Source: Cyclobacterium jeungdonense
GTDB lineage: Bacteria; Bacteroidota; Bacteroidia; Cytophagales; Cyclobacteriaceae
Length of the DNA stretch: 64,000 nt
Direction of reading: 5' to 3'
Assembly: GCF_010994275.1 (NCBI RefSeq)
Contig: NZ_WMCD01000004.1
Span: forward strand, 1 to 64,000
Shown here: positions 36,646 through 46,642 of the stretch, piece by piece
Layout: the number at the start of each line of letters is the position of its first letter
Numbering within the stretch: position 1 is the stretch's first letter
Program-made: the position numbers and the translations under genes
Notes under the pieces: generated by a model
The model's input: the letters and a program-made list of their open reading frames with translations, nothing else
Told to the model about the DNA's origin: nothing
The model's database searches: none

Positions 36646-37857
36646 ATGCTCTACCATCTTTTTGACTATATAGACCAAACCTACGATTTCCCCGGTGCCG
36701 GTGTGTTCCGGTATATCTCCTTTCGTGCGGGAATGGCAGCACTTTTTTCACTCCTGATTACCATTACCCTTGGTAAAGGAATTATCGACTGGATTAGAAA
36801 AAAATCAATCGGAGAAACCGTGAGGGAATTGGGGCTGCAAGGCCAAGTTGAAAAAAAGGGTACTCCTACCATGGGAGGGTTGATGATCATGGCGGCCATT
36901 GTCATTCCTACTCTTTTGTTTGCCAATATTTACAACATCTATATCATCCTACTTTTGGTAACCACCTTATGGTTGGGTGGCATCGGCTTTTTGGATGATT
37001 ATATCAAAGTATTTCGAAAAAACAAAGAAGGCCTCGCCGGTTGGTTTAAAATTATCGGGCAGGTATCCATTGGAATTATTGTAGGCGTTACCCTTTACTT
37101 CCATGAGGACGTCGTGATCCGTGAATTTCAAGATACGGTGTCCATCGCGGAGGGGATCGTTGCTACGCCTGCATTTCAGGATGTAAAGTCCATGAAAACC
37201 ACCATTCCTTTTCTCAAAAACAACGAACTCAATTACGACCTGGTTTTTGGGTTTTTAGGTGAAAATTTCACTCCAGTGCTTTACGTCATATTGGTGATTT
37301 TTGTCGTGACCGCAGTTTCCAATGGAGCCAATATCACCGATGGAATTGATGGGCTGGCAGCTGGGACTTCTGCCATAATTGGACTTACGATTGCCATCTA
37401 CGCGTACATCAGTGGCAATGCTATTTTCTCCCAATACCTGAATGTAATGTTTATCCCCAACTCAGGGGAACTGGTGATTTTCTGCGCTGCATTCGTAGGA
37501 GCTTGTGTGGGTTTCCTATGGTACAACTCTTATCCTGCCCAGGTATTTATGGGAGACACCGGAAGTCTGATGATTGGCGGTGTCATCGCCGTACTTTCGC
37601 TTACACTTAGAAAGGAACTCTTATTACCGGTTCTATGCGGTATTTTCCTGATCGAACTGCTTTCAGTCATCATTCAAGTCAGTTACTTTAAATATACGAA
37701 AAAGAAATATGGGGAGGGACGAAGGGTTTTCCTGATGTCACCTCTACACCATCACTACCAGAAAAGAAACGTTCCGGAAGCGAAAATAACGGTAAGATTT
37801 TGGATACTGGGAATCTTGTTTGCCATCATGGCATTGGCTACACTTAAATTGAGGTAA
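36646..37857 (+). CDS. mraY: phospho-MurNAc-pentapeptide transferase
   Basis: MraY moves phospho-MurNAc-pentapeptide onto undecaprenyl phosphate at the inner membrane, giving lipid I. The 403-residue protein has about ten membrane helices, [12 protein letters not shown] (about 66-77), the Asp-rich [16 protein letters not shown] loop, [15 protein letters not shown] (about 226-240) and the [11 protein letters not shown] loop near 365-375. It carries a periplasmic insertion of about 40 residues (about 150-200) common in Bacteroidota. It begins one base after the murE stop, and murD follows directly. Confidence 0.96.
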   Translation: MLYHLFDYIDQTYDFPGAGVFRYISFRAGMAALFSLLITITLGKGIIDWIRKKSIGETVRELGLQGQVEKKGTPTMGGLMIMAAIVIPTLLFANIYNIYIILLLVTTLWLGGIGFLDDYIKVFRKNKEGLAGWFKIIGQVSIGIIVGVTLYFHEDVVIREFQDTVSIAEGIVATPAFQDVKSMKTTIPFLKNNELNYDLVFGFLGENFTPVLYVILVIFVVTAVSNGANITDGIDGLAAGTSAIIGLTIAIYAYISGNAIFSQYLNVMFIPNSGELVIFCAAFVGACVGFLWYNSYPAQVFMGDTGSLMIGGVIAVLSLTLRKELLLPVLCGIFLIELLSVIIQVSYFKYTKKKYGEGRRVFLMSPLHHHYQKRNVPEAKITVRFWILGILFAIMALATLKLR

Positions 37858-39219
37858 ATGCAAAAAACGGCCATCATAGGATCCGGAGAAAGCGGTTTTG
37901 GAGCTGCCCTGCTTGCCAAGCAACAGGGGCACGGGGTATTTGTGTCCGATGCTGGAAAAATAGCCGAGGAAAAGAAAACCGTTTTCCGGGAAAAGGGAAT
38001 TGACTTTGAGGAAGGAAAACACTCAGTGGAGTCATTTATTGCCGCTGATACGGTGGTAAAAAGCCCGGGGATCCCCTATTCCAATCCGTTGATGACTCAG
38101 ATAATCTCTTCAGGAATCCCTGTAGTGGATGAACTGGAATTTGCCTTTGGCTTTAGCAAGGGAAAGGTGATCGCCATTACCGGTACCAATGGCAAAACGA
38201 CCACAACCCTGCTTACCTATCATCTCTTGAAATCAGCAGGATTGAACGTGGGGCTGGCTGGCAATGTAGGGAAAAGCTGGGCCCTTCAGCTGTGTGAAAA
38301 CGACCACGACTGGTGGGTGTTGGAAGTTAGCAGCTTTCAGATAGAGGGGTTTGTGAAATTTCGTCCTTCCGTGGCCCTGCTGCTTAACATTACACCAGAT
38401 CATCTGGACCGATATGATAATGACCTGTCGCTTTATGCTGCGACCAAATTGAAATTGACCGACACAATGGAGCCGGAGGACCATTTCATTTATTACGATG
38501 AAGATCTTATCATTAAATCCACGCTGAAAAGCAGAAAGAGCCAGCCAGAGGATCTGCCTTATGGATTGGACATCAGCCCTGAACGAAAGGCATATGTGGA
38601 GGAAAATAAATTGACCGTAAAAACCGGAGGGAAAATATGGACCTGGCCCATACAGGAAATGGCCCTGCAGGGAAAGCATAACCTGTGCAATTCCCTGGCA
38701 GCTGTTCTGGCGGCTAAAATGGCTGGAGTACCCTCGGAAAAACTCGGGCCCGGGCTAAAGACATTTGTAAATGCGGCCCATCGAATGGAGTGGGTGGCTG
38801 AGATTGACGGTCTCGAATTCATAAATGATAGCAAAGGCACGAATGTAGATGCCACGGCATTTGCACTTGAAGCTTACCAAAACGATCTCATCTGGATTGC
38901 CGGAGGGGTGGATAAAGGAAACGACTACAGCCTGCTGGAAAAAAAAATAGAAGGGCATGTAAAAGTGCTGATTTGTCTGGGGAAGGATAATGAAAAACTA
39001 AAAAAGGCCTTTTCTGGAAAAATACCTGTTATTCTGGAGACACAGGATTTACAACAGGCCATTACCTGGGCTTTGGAAAAAGGTGCTGCCGGAGACCTGG
39101 TATTGTTATCTCCGGCATGCGCCAGCTTTGATCTTTTTAAAAATTACGAAGATCGAGGCAACCAATTTAAAGAGGCAGTTTTGAACTTGAAAAAAGCATT
39201 TGAAAATGGCAAAAGTTAA
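37858..39219 (+). CDS. murD: UDP-MurNAc-L-alanine:D-glutamate ligase
   Basis: MurD adds D-glutamate to UDP-MurNAc-L-Ala in the cytoplasm. The 453-residue protein shows the N-terminal UDP-binding Rossmann-like motif GSGESGFGAALLA (about 8-20), the ATP loop [10 protein letters not shown] (108-117), the central LEVSSFQIEG and NITPDHLDRY motifs, and C-terminal HRMEWVAEIDGLEFINDSK split by a few residues. It starts right after the mraY stop and overlaps ftsW by 20 bases. Confidence 0.96.
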   Translation: MQKTAIIGSGESGFGAALLAKQQGHGVFVSDAGKIAEEKKTVFREKGIDFEEGKHSVESFIAADTVVKSPGIPYSNPLMTQIISSGIPVVDELEFAFGFSKGKVIAITGTNGKTTTTLLTYHLLKSAGLNVGLAGNVGKSWALQLCENDHDWWVLEVSSFQIEGFVKFRPSVALLLNITPDHLDRYDNDLSLYAATKLKLTDTMEPEDHFIYYDEDLIIKSTLKSRKSQPEDLPYGLDISPERKAYVEENKLTVKTGGKIWTWPIQEMALQGKHNLCNSLAAVLAAKMAGVPSEKLGPGLKTFVNAAHRMEWVAEIDGLEFINDSKGTNVDATAFALEAYQNDLIWIAGGVDKGNDYSLLEKKIEGHVKVLICLGKDNEKLKKAFSGKIPVILETQDLQQAITWALEKGAAGDLVLLSPACASFDLFKNYEDRGNQFKEAVLNLKKAFENGKS

Positions 39220-40375
39220 AATCTGGCTAGAAGAAAACCTAAAAGGAGACCCCATAATCTGGGGTATCGTTATCCTGTTGTCCATGATCAGCATCTTGGC
39301 GGTATATTCCGCCACGGGATCCCTTGCCTACCGCAAAATGGGAGGAAATACGGAGATCTATTTATTTAAACACAGTGCGCTGATTTTGACCAGTCTGGTG
39401 GTCATGTGGGCGGTGCACACCATTCCCTATAAATATTTCTCCAAATTGAGTTTATTCGCTTTGTGGGTAAGCGTTCCTTTGTTATTGATTACCTACCTTT
39501 TTGGGTCTACCATCAACCAGGCCAGCAGGTGGCTCACTATTCCCATCATAGATCAGGCATTTCAGCCCTCGGATTTGGCTAAACTGGCCCTAATAGCAGC
39601 CGTTGCTGGCATGTTGGCAAAACGGCAGCGGAAAATAACAGACATCAAAGGTACCTTTATTCCAATTATCGTATGGATCGGTATCATTTGTCTGCTTATT
39701 GCCATTGCTAACATGTCAACTGCTGTCATGCTGTTGGCTACCTGCCTTCTGCTGATGTTTATAGGAAGGGTTCCCTTAAAATACCTGCTGGTTGTTGGTA
39801 TGGTGGGTACGCTGGTATTATCCACAGCTATCCTGATGGGCCAGCGAGGTGGGGTGTTCTTTTCCCGAATAGAAAAATTTATGAATGATGAGCCCGGGGA
39901 AATCCCATTTCAGGCTAAACATTCCTATATCGCGATCGCCACCGGAGGCATTACCGGCAAAGGTCCCGGTAAAAGTGAACAGAGAAACATACTCCCTCAC
40001 CCCTATTCGGACTTCATTTATGCCATTATCATTGAAGAATATGGAATGGTCGGGGGTGGTATCGTGCTCTTCATGTACCTCGCTTTGCTCTACCGAGGCA
40101 TGCGGGTAGTCGCCATTTCCACCCGGCCGTTTGGGGGATTGTTGTCCGCAGGGTTAAGTTTTTCCCTGGTCATTCAGGCTATGATTAATATGGGAGTAGC
40201 AGTCGGACTTATCCCCATCACAGGACTGCCCCTCCCCATGGTAAGCATGGGGGGAACTTCGCTTATATTCACTGGAATATCTTTGGGTATTATCCTGAGC
40301 GTTAGCAGGGGAGATCATGAAGACGCATTTCTGGGAGAAGAAAAAACGATTAGAAACAGGGTAAACGTAGCATAA
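39200..40375 (+). CDS. ftsW: septal SEDS peptidoglycan glycosyltransferase
   Basis: FtsW polymerises lipid II with FtsI at the division site. The 391-residue protein has about ten membrane helices and SEDS motifs: YSATGSLAYR near the start, ASRWLTIP (about 112-119), QPSDLAKLAL (about 126-135), the large extracellular loop with PEAKHSY-like PFQAKHSYIAIATGGITGKG split over about 235-256, and the C-terminal PITGLPLPMVSMGGTSL. The start may be the second Met (MAKVK). It overlaps murD by 20 bases, one of the longest overlaps in the cluster. Confidence 0.95.
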   Translation: MKMAKVKIWLEENLKGDPIIWGIVILLSMISILAVYSATGSLAYRKMGGNTEIYLFKHSALILTSLVVMWAVHTIPYKYFSKLSLFALWVSVPLLLITYLFGSTINQASRWLTIPIIDQAFQPSDLAKLALIAAVAGMLAKRQRKITDIKGTFIPIIVWIGIICLLIAIANMSTAVMLLATCLLLMFIGRVPLKYLLVVGMVGTLVLSTAILMGQRGGVFFSRIEKFMNDEPGEIPFQAKHSYIAIATGGITGKGPGKSEQRNILPHPYSDFIYAIIIEEYGMVGGGIVLFMYLALLYRGMRVVAISTRPFGGLLSAGLSFSLVIQAMINMGVAVGLIPITGLPLPMVSMGGTSLIFTGISLGIILSVSRGDHEDAFLGEEKTIRNRVNVA

Positions 40376-40379
40376 AATT

Positions 40380-41492
40380 TTGAAAAACAGCACCGAGACA
40401 TATCGAATCATCATAAGTGGGGGTGGCACAGGAGGCCACATATACCCCGCTATTGCCATTGCTAAAGCCTGGAATGAAAACTATCCGGAAAGCGAGGTAT
40501 TATTCGTGGGTGCAGAAAACAAAATGGAAATGCAAAAAGTACCGGAAGCAGGGTATCCCATAGAAGGCTTGCCTATTGCCGGATTGCAAAGAAGGTTTAC
40601 CCTTGAAAATCTAAGCTTTCCCTTCAAGGTGTTGGATAGCCTGCAAAAAGCAAGAAAATTAATCAAAAACTTCAATCCCCATCTGGTGGTTGGGGTTGGA
40701 GGATATGCAAGTGGCCCGGTACTTTTCGCGGCTCAGGCAAAAGGAATACCAACCCTGATCCAGGAGCAAAACAGCTATGCGGGGCTGACCAATAAGTTGC
40801 TGGCCAAAAAAGCGGCTGCCATCTGCGTGGCCTACCCTGGTATGGAACGTTATTTTCCGGCAGGAAAGATCCACTATACGGGAAATCCTGTAAGAAAGGA
40901 CATTTTGACTCTGGAGGGCAAGAAAGAAAAAGGATTGGAGCATTTCGGTCTGGATCCGACAAAACCGGTGATTCTTTCTATAGGAGGAAGTCTCGGTGCG
41001 CGCACCATTAATGAGGCGCTTCTGCAGAGTATGGCCGGTTTTGAAGCCAACGGATACCAGGTACTCTGGCAAACGGGAACCTATTATTACGATAATGTGG
41101 TCAAAAAAGTAAGGGATTCCGGTTTGATGCATATTTTCCCCAAGGAATTTATTAAAGAAATGGACCTTGCCTATGCCGCTGCAGACATGGTCATATCCAG
41201 GTCAGGAGCCCTCTCGGTTTCCGAATTGAGCCTTGTGGGCAAACCGGTTATCTTTGTCCCTTCGCCTAATGTGGCTGAGGACCACCAAACCAAAAACGCC
41301 ATGGCCTTTGTGTCCCAGGATGCAGCCCTTTTACTTAAAGATAGCGAAGCCATTCAAAACCTGGAACCGATGGTACATTCCTTGCTACAAAATCCGGAAA
41401 AACAACGGGCCTTGTCGCAGAGCATTAAACAGCTTTCGAAACCAAATGCAGCAATGGAAATCGTTCATGTAATGGAAACCCTGGTACAATGA
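40380..41492 (+). CDS. murG: UDP-GlcNAc:lipid I N-acetylglucosaminyltransferase
   Basis: MurG adds GlcNAc to lipid I to make lipid II at the cytoplasmic face. The 370-residue GT28 protein has the first glycine loop GGGTGGHIYP (14-23), VVGVGGYASGPV (about 101-112), the second glycine loop SIGGSLGARTINEAL (about 200-214), the UDP-GlcNAc site SRSGALSVSEL (about 278-288), and AEDHQTKNA. It starts with TTG at 40380, four bases after ftsW, and overlaps murC by ATGA. Confidence 0.96.
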   Translation: MKNSTETYRIIISGGGTGGHIYPAIAIAKAWNENYPESEVLFVGAENKMEMQKVPEAGYPIEGLPIAGLQRRFTLENLSFPFKVLDSLQKARKLIKNFNPHLVVGVGGYASGPVLFAAQAKGIPTLIQEQNSYAGLTNKLLAKKAAAICVAYPGMERYFPAGKIHYTGNPVRKDILTLEGKKEKGLEHFGLDPTKPVILSIGGSLGARTINEALLQSMAGFEANGYQVLWQTGTYYYDNVVKKVRDSGLMHIFPKEFIKEMDLAYAAADMVISRSGALSVSELSLVGKPVIFVPSPNVAEDHQTKNAMAFVSQDAALLLKDSEAIQNLEPMVHSLLQNPEKQRALSQSIKQLSKPNAAMEIVHVMETLVQ

Positions 41493-42889
41493 ATTTACAC
41501 AACTTACATAGCGTCTATTTTCTTGGAATCGGAGGGATCGGAATGAGTGCCATCGCCCGCTGGTTTAATCACATTGGGATACCTGTTTATGGTTATGACA
41601 AGACCCCGTCTCCCCTCACAGAGACGCTGGAAAGGGAAGGCATGCAGATCAGCTATGCCGATGACAGCAGACAGATTCCCAAAGAATTTAGCTCCTCTAC
41701 CGAAAATAAACTGGTGATCTGGACCCCGGCTGTTCCGCAGAGTAGCCAACTTTTTCGCTACTTCGAAAGTCAGGCCTATCCGTTGATGAAACGATCTGCC
41801 GCACTGGGTCTGATTACTAAATCCATGGAAACGGTAGCCGTAGCAGGCACCCACGGCAAAACCACCACCTCCTCCATGATTGCACATCTACTCAAGAATG
41901 CCGGTAGAAATACAGCAGCTTTCCTGGGAGGCCTCACGCAAAATTATCAAAGCAACCTGATCTTGCACGATGAAGGGAGCCAGGAAGCCCCGCTGGTAGT
42001 GGTGGAAGCCGATGAATTCGACCGCTCTTTTCTTCAATTGCACCCTAATGTGAGCATTGTAACGAGCATCGATCCCGATCACTTGGACATTTATGGCGAT
42101 CCGAATCAATTTCTGGACGGATTCTTAGCTTTTATAGGACTGACAAGCCCGGATGGACACCTGTTTATCCATCATGGTGCCTATGAAAAAATTAAGGAGA
42201 GGGATTTTGGAAAAGTCGCTGTCAGCACCTACGGCCTCGATGCCGGAAGGGTCCGTGCAGAAAACATCAAGGCCGGTACCGTAGCTTTTTCATTTGATTA
42301 CCTTTCCGAGGATGACCGCATTGAGGGACTAAAATTACATGTACCCGGTTTTCATAACATTGAAAATGCGGTAGCTGCTATTGCTGTCGCCCGGTATTTC
42401 GGGTTATCCAAGGAGGCCATTAAAGAAGGAATTGCCACCTACAAAGGCGTAAAAAGAAGGTTTGAATGCATTCATTCGAGTGATAAAATCACTTACATAG
42501 ATGATTATGCCCACCATCCGGAGGAGATCAGGTCCTTTTTGACTTCCGTCAAGGCGATGTATCCTTCGAAAAAGCTTACCGCGGTATTTCAGCCTCATTT
42601 ATTTACCCGAACCAGGGATTTTGCAGCCGGTTTTTCCGAAAGCCTTTCTTTGGCCGATGAGGTCATCCTGCTCGACATTTATCCAGCCAGGGAATTGCCC
42701 ATTGAAGGTGTGACGGCAAGCATGTTGCTACCTGAAATAAACTGCCCGAAAAAGCAGGTGCTTTCGAAAGAAGCCCTTCTGCCCTATCTGAAGCAGCAGC
42801 GCCCTGAAGTATTGGTAACTATTGGGGCAGGTGATATAGATCGTTTGGTAGAACCAATAGCAAAATGGATAGCAGATGACAAAGCTTAG
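41489..42889 (+). CDS. murC: UDP-MurNAc:L-alanine ligase
   Basis: MurC attaches the first residue, L-alanine, to UDP-MurNAc. The 466-residue protein shows the nucleotide loop FLGIGGIGMSAIA (11-23), the ATP loop GTHGKTTTS (120-128), EADEFDRSFL (about 173-182), NIDPDHLD-like SIDPDHLDIY, and YAHHPEEI near 335 that binds the UDP-MurNAc ring. It overlaps murG by 4 bases and ftsQ by 14. MurF, the last ligase, is not in the cluster. Confidence 0.96.
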   Translation: MNLHNLHSVYFLGIGGIGMSAIARWFNHIGIPVYGYDKTPSPLTETLEREGMQISYADDSRQIPKEFSSSTENKLVIWTPAVPQSSQLFRYFESQAYPLMKRSAALGLITKSMETVAVAGTHGKTTTSSMIAHLLKNAGRNTAAFLGGLTQNYQSNLILHDEGSQEAPLVVVEADEFDRSFLQLHPNVSIVTSIDPDHLDIYGDPNQFLDGFLAFIGLTSPDGHLFIHHGAYEKIKERDFGKVAVSTYGLDAGRVRAENIKAGTVAFSFDYLSEDDRIEGLKLHVPGFHNIENAVAAIAVARYFGLSKEAIKEGIATYKGVKRRFECIHSSDKITYIDDYAHHPEEIRSFLTSVKAMYPSKKLTAVFQPHLFTRTRDFAAGFSESLSLADEVILLDIYPARELPIEGVTASMLLPEINCPKKQVLSKEALLPYLKQQRPEVLVTIGAGDIDRLVEPIAKWIADDKA

Positions 42890-43643
42890 AGATAGAAAAA
42901 TAAAAAAACCCATCCTCCTTGTTTTGGTGGGGCTGGTACTCTCTGGGTTTATTGCCTTTATAGAGCATAAAGCCGGGTCACATACGATCACAGGGTTGGA
43001 AGTTTACGTGGAAGGAGTGAGTGATGTCTATTTTGTGGACGAAAAAGAGGTCGCCAGCTTGTTAACCAGTGCCTTTCCTGGCCTGGAAAAGATGGCCACT
43101 TTAAGTGAAGTTTCCATTAATGAGATGGAAAAAAAAGTAGAAGCTCATCCCTTTGTCAGAAAGGCCGAAGTTTTCAGGGATTTGAAAGGAGAAATTATGG
43201 TAAAAGTGAGTCAGCATGTCCCGATGGCAAGAATTGTCAGGCCCAAGGCTGCTGATGGCTATATCAGCACCAAAGGGAAGATATTGCCCACCTCTGCCAA
43301 TTACACAAGCAGGGTGCTGATCCTTACTGGGGCAAGGGCGGAGCGCTTATTGAAGTTGGATGATTTGTCGGAGCAAGAATCCAGGTTACTGGCACTTATC
43401 CAATTTATCAGTCAGGACCCATTTTGGTCAGCTCAGATCAGTTCCCTGGAATTATTAGGGAATGGAGACATCAACCTCCACCAGCAAGTAGGAAAGCAAG
43501 TTATTGAGTTCGGTAAACCGGAAAATATCGAAATAAAATTTAGAAAAATTAAAACCTATTATAAGAAAATTCTTCCCGAGAAAGGATGGAATACTTACGA
43601 TCGGGTAAATGTAAAATATAAGGATCAAATCATTTGTGAATAA
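42876..43643 (+). CDS. ftsQ: cell-division protein FtsQ/DivIB
   Basis: The 255-residue protein has a basic cytoplasmic start, one membrane helix (about 14-30), a POTRA-like domain (about 40-112: FVDEKEVASLL, EKKVEAHPFVRKAEV) and a following beta domain (about 113-245, with ISTKGKILP). FtsQ joins FtsL and FtsB and regulates septal synthesis. The call is supported by its place between murC and ftsA. Confidence 0.92.
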   Translation: MTKLRDRKIKKPILLVLVGLVLSGFIAFIEHKAGSHTITGLEVYVEGVSDVYFVDEKEVASLLTSAFPGLEKMATLSEVSINEMEKKVEAHPFVRKAEVFRDLKGEIMVKVSQHVPMARIVRPKAADGYISTKGKILPTSANYTSRVLILTGARAERLLKLDDLSEQESRLLALIQFISQDPFWSAQISSLELLGNGDINLHQQVGKQVIEFGKPENIEIKFRKIKTYYKKILPEKGWNTYDRVNVKYKDQIICE

Positions 43644-43654
43644 CTGTTAGCGCT

Positions 43655-44971
43655 ATGGAAAACGAAAAACTCATTGTAGGACTGGATATAGGTACGACGA
43701 AAATCTGCGCGATTATCGGACGCAAAAACGAATATGGAAAACTGGAAGTTTTAGGTATGGGAAAGGCGGTATCCGATGGCGTGATAAGAGGCATCGTCAC
43801 TAATATCGACAAAACCGTCAACGCCATCACCAAGGCCGTCAATGAAGCTTCTGAAATGTCGAATGTCGACATTGGAGAGGTGATTGTAGGCATCGCCGGG
43901 CAACATATCAGAAGCGCTATTCACCATGGAGTCATCATCCGAAATCCCAAAGACGATGAAATTACCGTAGAGGACGTCCGAAGACTGGCCAACGATATGG
44001 AAAACATCGTCGTTCCTCCCGGAAACAGCATCATTCACGTAATGCCTCAGGACTATACCGTAGACTATGAAGAAGGTATTCGGGATCCGGTGGGGATGTC
44101 CGGTGCCAGGTTGGAAGCCGATTTTCACATCATCACTGCCCAATCAGCAGCAATAAACAACATCGATCGATGTGTAAAACGGGCCAGCCTTCTATCCAAA
44201 GCCCTGATCCTGGAGCCTTTGGCCAGTTCACTTTCCGTGCTCAGTGATTTGGACAAAGAGGCCGGCGTATGTCTGGTAGATATCGGAGGCGGTACCACAG
44301 ATGTGGCCATCTTTTACGAAAATATCATCCGGCATACGGCAGTCATTCCATTTGGTGGCAACATCATAACAGCTGATATCAAGGAGGGCTGCATGGTCAT
44401 GCAGCATCAGGCAGAACTGTTGAAAACCAAATTCGGAAAGGCAATCGCTGAGGAAGCCAATCCCAATGAGATTGTATCCATCCCCGGCTTGCGAAACCGC
44501 CCGCCCAAAGAGATCTCAGTTAAAAATCTGGCTTCCATCATTCAAGCCCGTATGGAGGAGATCGTTGAAATGGTACAATCTGAAATTGCCACCAGCGGGG
44601 TTTACAAAAAACTGGCTGGGGGAATAGTTCTGACAGGCGGCGGATCCCTGCTACACGGCGTAGGTCCTTTATTTGAATACCTGACGGGCCTGGATACGCG
44701 GATAGGCTATCCCAATGAACACCTGGGCAAATCCAAAATAGAAGATGTAAAAAGTCCCATGTATGCCACCACCGTAGGCTTGGTGTTGGCCGGCTTCAAA
44801 GCCCTGGATGACCGGGAAGATACCTATAGACTGAAAGAAACCACCGGTAATATACCTGCAAGGAAAGGGTACCGACCGGATCATATGGGAAGGGATATCT
44901 TTGGCTCCATTACCAAAAAATTAAAAAACTTCATCACCGATGATATCAGTGATGAAAACGAACATTATTAA
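43655..44971 (+). CDS. ftsA: cell-division actin homologue FtsA
   Basis: FtsA polymerises on the membrane and tethers FtsZ. The 438-residue protein has the actin-fold phosphate loops VGLDIGTTKICAIIG (about 5-19) and CLVDIGGGTTDVAIF (about 207-221), the 1C domain (about 85-165), and the adenosine motif IVLTGGGSLLHGV (about 326-338). The C-terminus has a short linker and an amphipathic helix (ITKKLKNFI), the membrane-targeting sequence. It starts 11 bases after ftsQ. Confidence 0.96.
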   Translation: MENEKLIVGLDIGTTKICAIIGRKNEYGKLEVLGMGKAVSDGVIRGIVTNIDKTVNAITKAVNEASEMSNVDIGEVIVGIAGQHIRSAIHHGVIIRNPKDDEITVEDVRRLANDMENIVVPPGNSIIHVMPQDYTVDYEEGIRDPVGMSGARLEADFHIITAQSAAINNIDRCVKRASLLSKALILEPLASSLSVLSDLDKEAGVCLVDIGGGTTDVAIFYENIIRHTAVIPFGGNIITADIKEGCMVMQHQAELLKTKFGKAIAEEANPNEIVSIPGLRNRPPKEISVKNLASIIQARMEEIVEMVQSEIATSGVYKKLAGGIVLTGGGSLLHGVGPLFEYLTGLDTRIGYPNEHLGKSKIEDVKSPMYATTVGLVLAGFKALDDREDTYRLKETTGNIPARKGYRPDHMGRDIFGSITKKLKNFITDDISDENEHY

Positions 44972-45017
44972 TCAACCATACCGCAAACACTAGCCCAAGG
45001 CAGAAAAAGCATACATC

Positions 45018-46640
45018 ATGAAAGACTATTCATTTGATATTCAAAAAAATCACCGATCGATCATAAAGGTCATCGGTGTAGGAGGAGGTGGTTCCAATGC
45101 CGTAAACCACATGTTCAACCAAGGCATAAAAGATGTGGAATTCGTTGTCGTCAATACGGATTCCCAGGCCCTCAAAAGCAGTCCGGTGCCATTAAAACTA
45201 CAAATCGGCGCCCATCTCACCGAGGGACTGGGAGCCGGTGCCAACCCGGAAAAGGGAAAAAATGCAGCCCTGGAAAGTAAGGAAGAAATCCGTAAATTAC
45301 TGGAAGACAACACCAAAATGGTATTCATTACCGCCGGAATGGGCGGAGGTACCGGAACTGGCGCGGCTCCTGTAATAGCAAAGATCGCTAAGGACATGGA
45401 TATTCTTACGGTCGGTATCGTCACCGCTCCTTTTGTATTTGAAGGAAGAAAAAAAACATTTTCGGCACAAGCTGGGATCGAAGCCCTTCGGGAAAATTGC
45501 GACACGGTACTGGTCATCCTCAACGATAAACTCAGGGAAATTTACGGCAACCTGCCCATCCGCCAGGCTTTTGGCAAAGCGGACAACATTTTGAGCACGG
45601 CAGCCAAGTCTATCGCAGAAATCATCACCGAAACCCAAGATGTCAACGTCGATTTTGAAGATGTCAAAACCGTCATGAAAGATGCAGGAGCAGCAGTAAT
45701 GGGTTCAGCCATGGAGGAAGGGGAAGACCGTGCCATCAAAGCCGCAGAAAAAGCCATATCTTCTCCCTTGCTCAACAATGTGGACATCAAAGGAGCCGAA
45801 AAAATCCTCCTTTCCATTATGTCCGGAGAAGACGAAGAACTTTCCATGGATGAGTTGGTGGAAATTACCGAATACATCCAAGACAGAGCCGGAGACATGG
45901 CGGATGTGATTTTTGGACAAGGCATCGATCCGGATCTGAAAAAAGCCATTCGGGTAACAGTAATTGCTACAGGTTTTGAAACCGATTCTTTGGCTGACAA
46001 AAATTTCATGCAGCAAAAGAAAAAAGAGGAGGACCTATCAAAAAAAGTGATCCATTTAGAGTCCGGCAAAACTTCGAAAGTAGACGAAGAAGTAAGTGCA
46101 GGGCAAAATGTGAATTTCACCGTCAAACAACCCCCTCAGCCCGCAGCGGAAGCGGAAGAAGAGACTACCGAAGAACGGAACCCAACCAACGAATCCAATT
46201 CCCAGAACGCAGCCCAATCAGAGCCCACAAAGAAAGATCCAGAAGATGAGGCTGAGGAATTTGAATATGTTTCCCGCGAACCTGCTCCGCAGCAAAAAAA
46301 GGTACTGACCTTATTTGATACTCCCGAAAGAGCGAGTACCAATGAAAGAACGAAAGAAAAAGAGGAAAACAACATCTATCAAAACGATTATTTTGAACAA
46401 ATCAAGGAAAAGGCCTTGAAGCGAGCTCATGATAGGTTTGAAAAGTTACGTCAAATGCGTTCAATAAACCAGACTCCGGAAGAGTTTAAGGAAAAACTGG
46501 AAGTTCCTGCCTACCAAAGGAAAAATATCAAACTTCATGAAGTCCAACATAGCTCTGAAAGAAGCCTTTCCAAGTTTAACCTCAATGACGATAACGAGAT
46601 AATTAGCAATAACCGGTTCTTACACGACAACGTAGATTAA
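45018..46640 (+). CDS. ftsZ: cell-division tubulin homologue FtsZ
   Basis: FtsZ forms the GTP-dependent Z ring. The 540-residue protein is longer than the 380-residue E. coli form because of its C-terminal linker. The GTPase core (about 15-325) has VGGGGSNAVN (21-30), GGGTGTG at 109-115 and the NPEKGK loop; the T7 region NVDFEDVKTVM completes the catalytic site of the next subunit. Residues about 335-490 form a charged, Glu/Lys/Asn/Pro-rich linker. The last 55 residues (PAYQRKNIKLHEV to the end) are a conserved-looking tail likely to bind FtsA. The gene ends two bases from a convergent gene. Confidence 0.96.
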   Translation: MKDYSFDIQKNHRSIIKVIGVGGGGSNAVNHMFNQGIKDVEFVVVNTDSQALKSSPVPLKLQIGAHLTEGLGAGANPEKGKNAALESKEEIRKLLEDNTKMVFITAGMGGGTGTGAAPVIAKIAKDMDILTVGIVTAPFVFEGRKKTFSAQAGIEALRENCDTVLVILNDKLREIYGNLPIRQAFGKADNILSTAAKSIAEIITETQDVNVDFEDVKTVMKDAGAAVMGSAMEEGEDRAIKAAEKAISSPLLNNVDIKGAEKILLSIMSGEDEELSMDELVEITEYIQDRAGDMADVIFGQGIDPDLKKAIRVTVIATGFETDSLADKNFMQQKKKEEDLSKKVIHLESGKTSKVDEEVSAGQNVNFTVKQPPQPAAEAEEETTEERNPTNESNSQNAAQSEPTKKDPEDEAEEFEYVSREPAPQQKKVLTLFDTPERASTNERTKEKEENNIYQNDYFEQIKEKALKRAHDRFEKLRQMRSINQTPEEFKEKLEVPAYQRKNIKLHEVQHSSERSLSKFNLNDDNEIISNNRFLHDNVD

Positions 46641-46642
46641 CT

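Noticed and set aside
45542-46126. 194-codon frame antisense to ftsZ
   Set aside because: Ser-rich low-complexity translation from the opposite strand of a conserved gene.
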